This document shows, in pieces, positions 55,820 to 64,000 of a DNA stretch of 64,000 nt. The stretch spans positions 434,001-498,000 of the forward strand of contig NZ_CAJHCP010000006.1 of assembly GCF_904848625.1 (NCBI RefSeq), given 5' to 3'. Under the pieces are notes generated by a model. The model was given only the letters and a program-made list of their open reading frames with translations, had not been told where the DNA came from and did not search any database. The translations under genes were made by a program, and so were the position numbers. Source of the DNA: Paraburkholderia metrosideri. GTDB lineage: Bacteria > Pseudomonadota > Gammaproteobacteria > Burkholderiales > Burkholderiaceae. Each line of letters begins with the position of its first letter. Position 1 is the stretch's first letter.

Positions 55820-57727
55820 TCACTTGAACGACTGCACGTCCTGGCGCAGACGCTCAATGAAGGAGTCGAGGGGCATGACACCCATATCGACACCACCACG
55901 GGCACGCACGGCTACCGTTTGGGCTTCACGCTCTTTGTCGCCGACCACAAGCAGGTACGGCACCTTTTCCAGCGTGTGCTCGCGTATTTTATAGCTAATC
56001 TTCTCGTTGCGCAAATCGGCCTCAACTCTAACCCCTTGTTTTTGCAACGATTGGGCTAGAGACTGCGCATATTCGGTCTGACTTTCCGCGATATTCATCA
56101 CGACAACCTGCATCGGCGCGAGCCACGACGGCATTGCACCAGCATGGTGCTCGATCAGAATACCAAGGAAACGCTCCATGGAACCGACGATTGCACGGTG
56201 CAACATGATCGGACGACGGCGGCTGTTGTCTTCGGCTACGTATTCGGCGCCCAGACGCTCCGGCAGTACCATGTCGAGCTGCAACGTGCCGCACTGCCAC
56301 GAGCGGCCGAGCGCGTCCTTGATGTGGTACTCGACCTTCGGGCCGTAGAACGCACCCTCGCCCGGCAACTCTTCCCACGTCACACCGCAAGCCGTGAGCG
56401 CTTCACGCAAGCCCTGCTCCGCGCGATCCCACGTTTCGTCCGTACCGGCACGAGCGTCGGGGCGCAACGACAGCTTGATCTCGACATTGTCGAAGCCGAA
56501 GTCTTTGTAGACGCTCATCGCCAGCGTATTGAACGCAATCGATTCGCTGATGAACTGGTCTTCGGTACAGAAAATGTGCGCGTCGTCCTGAACGAAACCC
56601 CGCACGCGCATCAGGCCATGAAGCGCACCCGACGACTCATTACGGTGGCACGAGCCGAACTCCGCGTAACGCAGCGGCAGATCGCGATACGAACGCAAAC
56701 CATGGTTGAACACCTGCACGTGACCCGGGCAGTTCATCGGCTTGATCGCGTAGTCGCGTTTTTCCGATTCCGTCGTGAACATGTTTTCACGATAGTTCTG
56801 CCAGTGGCCCGACGCTTCCCACAGCGAGCGGTCCATGATCATCGGCGTCTTGATTTCGAGGTACCCAGCGTCATTCACGCGACGGCGCATGTATTGCTCG
56901 ACCTGCTGCCACAACGTCCAGCCACGCGGATGCCAGAACACCATGCCCGGCGATTCGTCCTGCATATGGAACAGGTCGAGTTGCTTGCCGAGCTTGCGGT
57001 GGTCGCGCTTCTCCGCTTCTTCGAGCATGTGCAGATACGCTTCCTGGTCTTCCTTCTTGGTCCAGGCCGTACCGTAGATGCGCTGCAACTGTTCGTTTTT
57101 TGAATCGCCGCGCCAGTACGCGCCCGCGACCTTCATCAGCTTGAAGACCTTCAGTTTGCCGGTGGACGGCACATGCGGCCCACGGCACAGATCGGTGAAG
57201 CCGCCGTGCGAGTACAGCTTGATATCGTCGCTGGACGGAATCGATTCGATGATCTCGGCCTTGTACTTTTCGCCGATGCTCTTGAAGTACTCCACCGCCT
57301 CTTCACGCGACACTACGCGACGTGAGACCGGCTCGTCTTTCTTCGCGAGTTCCTGCATGCGCTTTTCGATCTTCTCGAGATCTTCCGGCGTGAAGGGACG
57401 GTTGTACGCGAAGTCGTAGTAGAAGCCGTTGTCGATGACCGGGCCGATCGTGACCTGAGCTTCCGGATACAGATCCTTCACTGCGTACGCGAGCAAGTGC
57501 GCCGCGGAGTGACGGATGATATCGAGACCGTCTGCGTCTTTTTCAGTGACGATGGCGAGCGCCACGTCATGATCGATCAGAGCAGACGTATCGACCAGTT
57601 CACCGTCGATCTTGCCGCCGAGCGCGGCCTTTGCGAGACCGGGGCCAATCGAGGCCGCCACTTCGGCGACGGTCACCGGATGCTCGTACTGTCGAACAGA
57701 ACCGTCAGGCAGACGTATCGAAACCAT
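55820..57727 (-). CDS. thrS: Threonine-tRNA ligase
   Basis: A 635-residue class II synthetase with the TGS domain (residues 1-62), the editing domain with [20 protein letters not shown] near 75, the catalytic core (zinc ligands in [14 protein letters not shown] near 335 and later histidines; motif 2 [20 protein letters not shown] near 368) and the C-terminal anticodon domain. The ATG at 57727 has GGAGA upstream. It heads the thrS-infC-rpmI-rplT operon, with the infC start 48 bases past the stop. Confidence 0.97.
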   Translation of the reverse strand: MVSIRLPDGSVRQYEHPVTVAEVAASIGPGLAKAALGGKIDGELVDTSALIDHDVALAIVTEKDADGLDIIRHSAAHLLAYAVKDLYPEAQVTIGPVIDNGFYYDFAYNRPFTPEDLEKIEKRMQELAKKDEPVSRRVVSREEAVEYFKSIGEKYKAEIIESIPSSDDIKLYSHGGFTDLCRGPHVPSTGKLKVFKLMKVAGAYWRGDSKNEQLQRIYGTAWTKKEDQEAYLHMLEEAEKRDHRKLGKQLDLFHMQDESPGMVFWHPRGWTLWQQVEQYMRRRVNDAGYLEIKTPMIMDRSLWEASGHWQNYRENMFTTESEKRDYAIKPMNCPGHVQVFNHGLRSYRDLPLRYAEFGSCHRNESSGALHGLMRVRGFVQDDAHIFCTEDQFISESIAFNTLAMSVYKDFGFDNVEIKLSLRPDARAGTDETWDRAEQGLREALTACGVTWEELPGEGAFYGPKVEYHIKDALGRSWQCGTLQLDMVLPERLGAEYVAEDNSRRRPIMLHRAIVGSMERFLGILIEHHAGAMPSWLAPMQVVVMNIAESQTEYAQSLAQSLQKQGVRVEADLRNEKISYKIREHTLEKVPYLLVVGDKEREAQTVAVRARGGVDMGVMPLDSFIERLRQDVQSFK

Positions 57728-57782
57728 TGCGTTCTCCGTGGTGCCGACCGGCGGCGGCACATACAACCATCAAACAAGCCCA

Positions 57783-57816
57783 AAAAAAATGCGGCCCCGC
57801 TTTCGAGGGGCCGCAT
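57783..57816 (-). terminator. Terminator downstream of tRNA-Val
   Basis: The stem ATGCGGCCCC / GGGGCCGCAT has an 8-nt loop followed on the minus strand by TTTTTTTG. It ends the transcript of tRNA-Val coming from the right, about 165 bases after the tRNA and before thrS. Confidence 0.88.
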
Positions 57817-57979
57817 TCACATTTCCTGCAAACTACCTTGGCGAAAGTGGTCCTCGACTAGCGTCGCTCCGAAGTGGTCTCGGTCAACGTTCGCGGTGTC
57901 ATAACCGTATTCGCCTTTTGCGCCAAAGGCGCTTACTGCAGTTTGCGAAACCCCGGCAAAACCGGAATTTCTCTTTCGT

Positions 57980-58056
57980 TGGTAGGCTCGATTGGACTCG
58001 AACCAACGACCCCCACCATGTCAAGGTGGTGCTCTAACCAGCTGAGCTACGAGCCT
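57980..58056 (-). tRNA. tRNA-Val (anticodon GAC)
   Basis: Minus-strand cloverleaf: acceptor AGGCTCG/CGAGCCT, anticodon stem CCACC/GGTGG with loop TTGACAT (anticodon GAC), T arm GGTTCGAGTCC and an encoded CCA. It lies downstream of relA. Confidence 0.97.
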
Positions 58057-58201
58057 GAAGAAACGAGATTATATGGAGCGCTACACCGCTTGGCAAGTAC
58101 TTTTATGCATCGACTTTAAATTTTCTACTCAACTCTCTGCTGCGAGTTCGTGCGCACGCCGCGCGTACGCGCGGCGGCACGAGCCACCTCGCGGCAACCC
58201 A

Positions 58202-60445
58202 TCAATTCTTGCGCGACGCGCGCACCACGCCCGTAATTTCACCGAGCACCGTACACGCACGCTGAATCTGCGAAGCGCTCGACACCTCGACGGTAAATTG
58301 CATAAACGCGGCATTACGGCGTGATTGCGTCTTCACACCAATCACGTTCATCTTCTCGCGCGCGAACACTTCGGAGATATCGCGCAGCAGCCCCTGCCGG
58401 TCCGTTGCCTCGATGCTCAGATCGACGGGATAAACGGACTGGCCGCGGCCGCTCATCACGTCCGCCGACCACGCCGTTTGCAGCACACGCTCAGGCGCGC
58501 GATCGGCCATCCGCTGGAAGGTCGGGCAATCGCTGCGGTGAATCGACATGCCCTTGCCACGCGTGACGAAACCGCAAATATCGTCCGGAGGCGCCGGCCG
58601 GCAGCACCGCGCGAGTTGCGTGAGCAATGCGTCGACGCCGACGACCAGCACGCCCGTGGACGCACCGCGCGCCACACTTGCTCCGCTACTACGCTTCTCG
58701 AAATGCTCGGGTGCTTCGACCACCGGCTCGGGCGGCGGCGCATCATGCAACGCCTGCTCGACGAGACGCAGACTGAACTCTTCCTTGCCGACCACGGAGA
58801 ACAGATCGTCGGTGGTCTTGAAGCCCAGCTTCGCGGCAAGCTGATCGAGATTGACCGATGTCTTGCCCTCGCGCTGCAAGGTCTTTTCGACCATCGCACG
58901 GCCGCTCGAGATGTGCTCCTGCACCTCGACCGCGTTAAACCACGCGCGCACCTTCTGCCGCGCGCGCGGACTGTGCAGATAGCCGAGTTGGGGGTTGAGC
59001 CAGTCGCGCGATGGACCACCCTCCCTCACCGCAACGATCTCGATCGTCTGACCGTTTTGCAACTGCGTGTTAAGCGGAACCATCGCGCCGTCCACGCGCG
59101 CGCCACGGCAGCGGTGCCCCAGTTCGCTATGCAGGTGATACGCGAAATCGACCGGCGTGGCGCCATGCGGCAACGGGATCACCCGCGCCTGCGGCGTCAG
59201 CACGTAGATGTGATCGTCGTCGAGCGTAGCCTGACGCAATTGCTCCCACGGCTGTGCCGCGCGCTGTTCGCCGTGCTCGCCTTCGGAGACTTCGTCTTTC
59301 CATGCGAGCAACTGACGCAGCCACGCAATCTTCTCGTCGTACTTCTCATTGGCCGTAACCTGACCACCGTAGCCACGCGAACCCGCTTCCTTGTAGCGCC
59401 AGTGAGCGGCGACACCGTATTCGGCGAACTGATGCATCTCCTGCGTACGGATCTGCACTTCGAACGCGCGACCGTCGTCGCCCACCACTACCGTGTGCAG
59501 CGACTTGTAGCCGTTCGGCTTGGGCCGCGAGATGTAGTCGTCGAATTCTCTCGGCACCGGTTGCCACAGGTTGTGCACGATGCCGAGCACGGTGTAGCAA
59601 TCCTTGATGTCCGGCACGATCACGCGAAAGGCGCGCACATCGTACAGTTCGGCGAAATCCAGCTCTTTGCCGCGCATCTTGCGCCAGATGCTGTAGATAT
59701 GTTTCGGCCGGCCGCTGACTTCCGCACGAATGTGTGCGGCAGCCAACTCCTGTTGCAGACGCTCGATAGCCTGCGCGACATAGCTCTCGCGCTCCACGCG
59801 CTTCTCGTCGAGCAGCTTGGCAATGCGCTTATAAGTCACCGGCTCTTCGAAGCGGAACGCGAGATCCTCGAGTTCCCACTTCAATTGCCAGATGCCCAGA
59901 CGGTTCGCGAGCGGCGCGTAAATATCCAGCGTTTCGCGCGCCACGTCCGGCGACGGCATGATCTTCGCCGCCGCGTAATAACGCAGCGATTGCAAACGCG
60001 AAGCAAGGCGGATCAGCACCACGCGAATGTCCTGCGCGAACGCGAGCAACATCTTGCGCAGCGCCTCGACCTGCGCGCGGCGTGCGGCTTGCGCATCGCG
60101 CCCGGCCTCAGGCATCGCGTTCTGCGCGGCCCGCAGGCTGACTGTGCCGAGGCGCAACAACTTGCGCACGTCGCCGACCAGTTGCGCGATCTCTTCGCCG
60201 AAGTTGTCGGCAATCACACGCTCCGGGTCCTGCAAATGCGGCGTCAACGCGAACAACGCTGCCGCCAGCACCGCAGGCGGATCGACGTTGAGCGTGCGCA
60301 TGATCGACGCCGTCCCCGCCGCGTGATCCGCCAGCAACTCGCCCGATGACAGCCGCACCTCTCCCGCATGCTTACGCACGAACGCCATCGCTTCGTCGAA
60401 AGAAGGAATGGGGTGAGGCGTGCTCGTAGCGATTTCGGTATTCAT
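58202..60445 (-). CDS. relA: (p)ppGpp synthetase RelA with degenerate hydrolase domain
   Basis: The 747-residue stringent response synthetase. The order is an HD-like domain (residues 25-165) in which the HDxxED metal motif is replaced (AVLAAALFALTPHLQ), so it should not hydrolyse (p)ppGpp; a RelA/SpoT synthetase domain with SGRPKHIYSIWRKMRGK near 240 and RPKPNGYKSLHTVVVG near 305; TGS (about 415-475); a helical/zinc-finger region with ARCCRPAPPDDICGF near 620; and a C-terminal ACT domain. It senses uncharged tRNA on stalled ribosomes. RidA-like and hydrolase genes lie upstream on the same strand. Confidence 0.95.
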   Translation of the reverse strand: MNTEIATSTPHPIPSFDEAMAFVRKHAGEVRLSSGELLADHAAGTASIMRTLNVDPPAVLAAALFALTPHLQDPERVIADNFGEEIAQLVGDVRKLLRLGTVSLRAAQNAMPEAGRDAQAARRAQVEALRKMLLAFAQDIRVVLIRLASRLQSLRYYAAAKIMPSPDVARETLDIYAPLANRLGIWQLKWELEDLAFRFEEPVTYKRIAKLLDEKRVERESYVAQAIERLQQELAAAHIRAEVSGRPKHIYSIWRKMRGKELDFAELYDVRAFRVIVPDIKDCYTVLGIVHNLWQPVPREFDDYISRPKPNGYKSLHTVVVGDDGRAFEVQIRTQEMHQFAEYGVAAHWRYKEAGSRGYGGQVTANEKYDEKIAWLRQLLAWKDEVSEGEHGEQRAAQPWEQLRQATLDDDHIYVLTPQARVIPLPHGATPVDFAYHLHSELGHRCRGARVDGAMVPLNTQLQNGQTIEIVAVREGGPSRDWLNPQLGYLHSPRARQKVRAWFNAVEVQEHISSGRAMVEKTLQREGKTSVNLDQLAAKLGFKTTDDLFSVVGKEEFSLRLVEQALHDAPPPEPVVEAPEHFEKRSSGASVARGASTGVLVVGVDALLTQLARCCRPAPPDDICGFVTRGKGMSIHRSDCPTFQRMADRAPERVLQTAWSADVMSGRGQSVYPVDLSIEATDRQGLLRDISEVFAREKMNVIGVKTQSRRNAAFMQFTVEVSSASQIQRACTVLGEITGVVRASRKN

Positions 60446-60508
60446 GGTGCGACGGCCCACCGGGCCAGACGAATCAACAGGGTTTCAATGACGACAACGG
60501 GGCGCAGC

Positions 60509-60859
60509 TTAGCGCTGCGCAGCGACCACGACGATTTCGACGAGGCACTTCGGGTTGGCCAGCTTTGCCTCGACGGTAGCGCGCGGCGGCGTGTTGCCTT
60601 GCGCGACCCACTCGTCCCACACAGCATTCATACCGGCAAAGTGCTCCATGTCCGCGATGTAGATCTGCACCGACAACAGATGCGCCTTGTCGCTGTTCAC
60701 CTCGCCCAGCAGCCGGTCGATGTGGCCAAGCACTTCGCGCGTCTGACCCGTGATGTCCTGATCCGCGTCTTCGGCGATCTGACCCGCGAGGTATACGGTG
60801 CCGTTATGCACGGCGATTTCCGAGAGGCGCTTGTCAACGTAATGACGGATAACTGCCAT
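60509..60859 (-). CDS. RidA family (YjgF/YER057c/UK114) protein
   Basis: A 116-residue protein resembling reactive imine/enamine deaminases. It has HNGTVYLAGQIAEDADQDIT near residue 18 and PPRATVEAKLANPKCLVEIV near 91, where the Arg and Glu of the RidA active site are found. The ATG at 60859 is chosen by family length. It is encoded 63 bases upstream of relA, probably in the same transcript; which imine it clears is not known. Confidence 0.9.
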   Translation of the reverse strand: MAVIRHYVDKRLSEIAVHNGTVYLAGQIAEDADQDITGQTREVLGHIDRLLGEVNSDKAHLLSVQIYIADMEHFAGMNAVWDEWVAQGNTPPRATVEAKLANPKCLVEIVVVAAQR

Positions 60860-60960
60860 GGTGAGTCCTGAATCTGGTTGAAAAATTAACGGGGATGCAT
60901 TCCGCATGGCGCCCCGCCAGGGACGCCGCGCGAAACCGCATATTATGACGCGTCAGCGCT

Positions 60961-61857
60961 CTAACCGATAAAGAACTGCCGGGCGATGTCGATCTGATCG
61001 GCCGAGACAAACGCCGGCGCGTGCCCGACGCCGGCGATTTCGACGCTCGAAACAGCCTTGCCCGTTTCGACCATCTTCGTGACGGTTTCACGCGACAGCA
61101 GATCGGATTGCTCGCCGCGCACCACCAGCACCGGCCCTTGAAACGACGCGAGCGAGTGCCACAGCGCGGCCTCGCCGAGCTTCGCGGCGTCCTCGGTGAT
61201 CGCGGTAAAAGGCTGTGCAATACGCGGGTCGTAACGGAACCGCCACGCACCGTCTTTCTCGTGCAGCAATGGCGTATTGATCTCACGCCACTCATCCGGC
61301 GAGAGCGGGCCGAACGTCTGCGCGAGCAATGCCGCGTAGTCGATACCTTGCTGAAGCGTTTCGAACTGGATGGGCTTGCCGAGATAATCGCCAATGCGTT
61401 GCACCGCCACCGGTTCCAGATGCGGGCCGACGTCGTTTAGCAGCAGCTTGCGAATTGGCGTATCTGGCAAACCGGCCAGCGCCATTCCGATGAGACCGCC
61501 CATTGAGGTGCCAAACCAGTCGACCGTTTCGACATTCAGACGCGCAATGAGCGTGACCATGTCGGCGACGTATTGCGGCACGCTATAGAAGTTGGGGTTG
61601 GCGAGCCACGAAGACAAGCCCCGCCCCGCTACATCCGGACAGATCACGCGGTACGTGCCCGCGAGTGCTTCAGCGACGCGATCGAAATCGCGCCCCGAAC
61701 GGGTCAATCCGTGCACACAGAGAAGCACGCGCGGATTGTCAGGGTCGCCCCATTCGGTATAGGCGATGCGATGCAGGCCAGCGCCGCTCGCGCACTGCAC
61801 ATAACGCTGGCGCGGCGCGCGCTGGTCGACGGTGGAAGCGGATGTCATTGCGGTCAT
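60961..61857 (-). CDS. Alpha/beta hydrolase
   Basis: A 298-residue cytoplasmic serine hydrolase. The oxyanion region is LLCVHGLTRSGRDFDRVAEA near residue 45, the nucleophile elbow WFGTSMGG near 113, and the catalytic His in IAGVGHAPAFVSADQ near 276. The ATG at 61857 has AAGGAA upstream. It lies upstream of the RidA-like gene and relA on the same strand. The substrate is unknown. Confidence 0.87.
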   Translation of the reverse strand: MTAMTSASTVDQRAPRQRYVQCASGAGLHRIAYTEWGDPDNPRVLLCVHGLTRSGRDFDRVAEALAGTYRVICPDVAGRGLSSWLANPNFYSVPQYVADMVTLIARLNVETVDWFGTSMGGLIGMALAGLPDTPIRKLLLNDVGPHLEPVAVQRIGDYLGKPIQFETLQQGIDYAALLAQTFGPLSPDEWREINTPLLHEKDGAWRFRYDPRIAQPFTAITEDAAKLGEAALWHSLASFQGPVLVVRGEQSDLLSRETVTKMVETGKAVSSVEIAGVGHAPAFVSADQIDIARQFFIG

Positions 61858-62189
61858 CTGGGTTCCTTGCAAAAGCGCTGCAAAATTGGCCTCGGCACAG
61901 CCGGGATCAAACTGGACAAAGCGGGACAATCTAACGGAACAGATAAGCACTCACTCTTCGAACGATTGTAAACCGCTTTGTCGCGCGACAAGGATCAGCC
62001 AAACGGCCTAGGACAGACCAGGACAACCTGGTCAGGCAACTCAGCCCGGAGGCAAAAGAAGCGTTTGCTGGCTCAAAAAACAAAACGGGCAAGACTCGCG
62101 TCTCGCCCGTTTAAGAACCAGTTTGCCGCCTTCCGTCACCGCTCACAACCAGGGAAACAGCGGCTGCGCAACGCCCGGCGGTTCCGCCA
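61858..62189. other. Intergenic region with one terminator
   Basis: No gene is seen. It holds the terminator at 62083-62112 for the CoA-transferase genes and presumably the promoter of the hydrolase-ridA-relA unit near 61900, where no clear consensus is visible. Confidence 0.5.
62083..62112 (-). terminator. Rho-independent terminator after the CoA-transferase genes
   Basis: AAACGGGC / GCCCGTTT arms are extended inward by AGAC/GTCT with one mismatch and a 4-nt loop. On the minus strand it is followed by TGTTTTTTG. Confidence 0.85.
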
Positions 62190-62831
<642 letters not shown>

Positions 62832-62833
62832 GA

Positions 62834-63538
62834 TCAGTCTCCTTTCGCGCGGATAACGCGTTGTTCGATGCGTTTTTCCGGATGCGCATTCAGCACGATG
62901 CGCTGCACGAAGATGCCCGGCGTATGAATCGCGTCCGGATCGAGTTCGCCGACCTCCACGATCTCTTCGACTTCCGCGACCGTGATCTTGCCGGCCATCG
63001 CGCACATCGGGTTGAAGTTGCGCGCGGTGCGGCGGTAGATCAGGTTGCCCGACTTGTCGGCCTTCCACGCTTTCACGAGCGCGACGTCGGCGGTCAGCGA
63101 ATGTTCGAGCACGTAGTGGTTTTCGCCGAACTGGCGGGTTTCCTTGCCCTCGGCGATCAGCGTGCCGTAGCCGGTATTGGTGAAGAATGCCGGAATGCCC
63201 GAGCCGCCCGCGCGCAGCTTCTCGGCGAGCGTGCCTTGCGGCGTGAATTCGAGTTCGAGTTCGCCGGCCAGATACTGGCGCTCGAACTCCTTGTTTTCGC
63301 CGACGTACGACGAAATCATTTTCTTGACCTGGCGCGTTTCGAGCAGCAGACCGAGGCCGAAACCGTCGACGCCCGCGTTGTTGCTGATGCAGGTAATGCC
63401 CTGCACCTTCGAATCGCGCAGCGCGCCGATCAGCGCCTCCGGAATGCCGCACAGCCCGAAGCCGCCGACGGCGAACGTCTGGCCGTCCTTGACGATGTCT
63501 TTCAGCGCCTCGGCGGCGCCTGGATAGACCTTGTTCAT
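62834..63538 (-). CDS. scoA: 3-oxoacid CoA-transferase subunit A
   Basis: The 234-residue large subunit partner of scoB. The glycine-rich CoA-binding run [19 protein letters not shown] near residue 24 and [15 protein letters not shown] near 112 are typical. The ATG at 63538 gives the family length; upstream in-frame residues are not conserved. It is divergent from the PAS-domain gene at the right edge. Confidence 0.95.
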   Translation of the reverse strand: MNKVYPGAAEALKDIVKDGQTFAVGGFGLCGIPEALIGALRDSKVQGITCISNNAGVDGFGLGLLLETRQVKKMISSYVGENKEFERQYLAGELELEFTPQGTLAEKLRAGGSGIPAFFTNTGYGTLIAEGKETRQFGENHYVLEHSLTADVALVKAWKADKSGNLIYRRTARNFNPMCAMAGKITVAEVEEIVEVGELDPDAIHTPGIFVQRIVLNAHPEKRIEQRVIRAKGD

Positions 63539-63780
63539 CAGTATGTCCCTTCCTTTATGGAAACCCGAATCCGGATCGTTGCAGCTCTTATGACGTTCTG
63601 CGGGCGACGCCCGACACGTCATTCTAGTCATCCGGGGCAGGCTGTGCGCTCAGGTTGCCTCAACCGTCACCCAATGCCCGCCATGGACGCTTTCGCTGCG
63701 TTGTCATGTGCCCGAAAGAGTACGCTGCGCGCCCCATACGGCACAATACGCAAAACTACATAAGTACTTGCCGCCGACCC

Positions 63781-64000
63781 ATGCCCGCCCTGGATTACCG
63801 AACCGCGTTTCACCTCGCCCCGATCGGACTCGTGCTGTCGCGCGACCGCAAAATCGAAGACTGTAATGACGAACTGGCGTCGATCTTTGGCACCACGCGC
63901 GAGGCGCTGCTCGGGCAGTCGTTCCAGGTGCTGTATCCATCGGCGGACGAATTCGAGCGGATCGGCGCGCGAATTCCGCCCATCATGACTGCACAAGGCA
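63781..64000 (+). CDS. PAS-domain protein, truncated by the window edge
   Basis: An ATG at 63781 opens a frame that runs off the window (73 codons seen). The sequence FHLAPIGLVLSRDRKIEDCN, then LASIFGTTREALLGQSFQVL, is a clear PAS fold of the S-box type. The remainder, which would show whether it is a LuxR-type regulator, kinase or cyclase, is outside. It is divergent from scoA. Confidence 0.8.
   Translation, partial: MPALDYRTAFHLAPIGLVLSRDRKIEDCNDELASIFGTTREALLGQSFQVLYPSADEFERIGARIPPIMTAQG

Noticed and set aside
58325..60349. A 674-codon plus-strand frame
   Set aside because: Antisense to relA; same artefact of GC-skewed codon use.

Overview
The window is high-GC DNA typical of a Burkholderiaceae beta-proteobacterium, most likely Paraburkholderia. 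This rests on the thrS-infC-rpmI-rplT-pheST-ihfA order, the DUF2844/DUF3443 pair, the long leuA and the general protein style; no rRNA or marker gene is present to fix the species. Coding density is high. I see no phage, insertion sequence or CRISPR array.

Layout. Positions 1-7.2 kb hold envelope and exported proteins: the tail of an unknown gene, bamC, a DUF2844-DUF3443 pair, a Ser/Ala-rich lipoprotein, a CadD-like transporter, a small secreted protein and a methyltransferase-fold lipoprotein. leuA (7.5-9.2 kb) follows a short leader ORF rich in rare CTA leucine codons, which looks like a leucine attenuator. Positions 9.3-18.8 kb carry a complete reductive pyrimidine catabolism cluster on the minus strand (amidohydrolase, PreT, PreA, NCS1 permease, dihydropyrimidinase, a solute-binding protein). 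A divergent RutR-like regulator and an 18-bp RutR-like palindrome lie at its head. A truncated benzoate-CoA ligase tail, an alpha/beta hydrolase, a lipoprotein and a Tat-exported phospholipase C follow.

Positions 22.7-29.7 kb form an eight-gene Nit1C cluster (nitrogen-starvation nitrilase cluster, linked elsewhere to growth on cyanide): an unknown protein, nitrilase, radical SAM enzyme, GNAT, AIR-synthase-like protein, glycosyltransferase, a small unknown protein and a flavoprotein. Several genes overlap by ATGA. Its promoter region has a perfect sigma-54 element, a perfect NtrC-type palindrome upstream, and two 14-bp direct repeats next to a divergent MocR-type regulator. This is the most interesting part of the window.

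Positions 31.7-49.2 kb are accessory metabolism: a chemoreceptor, small unknown proteins, a GMC oxidoreductase with its Tat-type partner, a VOC/glyoxalase protein, an acyl-CoA ligase, a probably acquired glycosyltransferase, a LysR regulator divergent from a PimF-PimC-PimD-like beta-oxidation operon, an AspT-family transporter and a methyltransferase. Positions 49.5-63.5 kb are housekeeping: tRNA-Pro, a MerR regulator, ihfA, pheT, pheS, rplT, rpmI, infC (AUC start), thrS, tRNA-Val, relA, ridA-like, a hydrolase and the two subunits of a 3-oxoacid CoA-transferase. The right edge cuts a PAS-domain protein.
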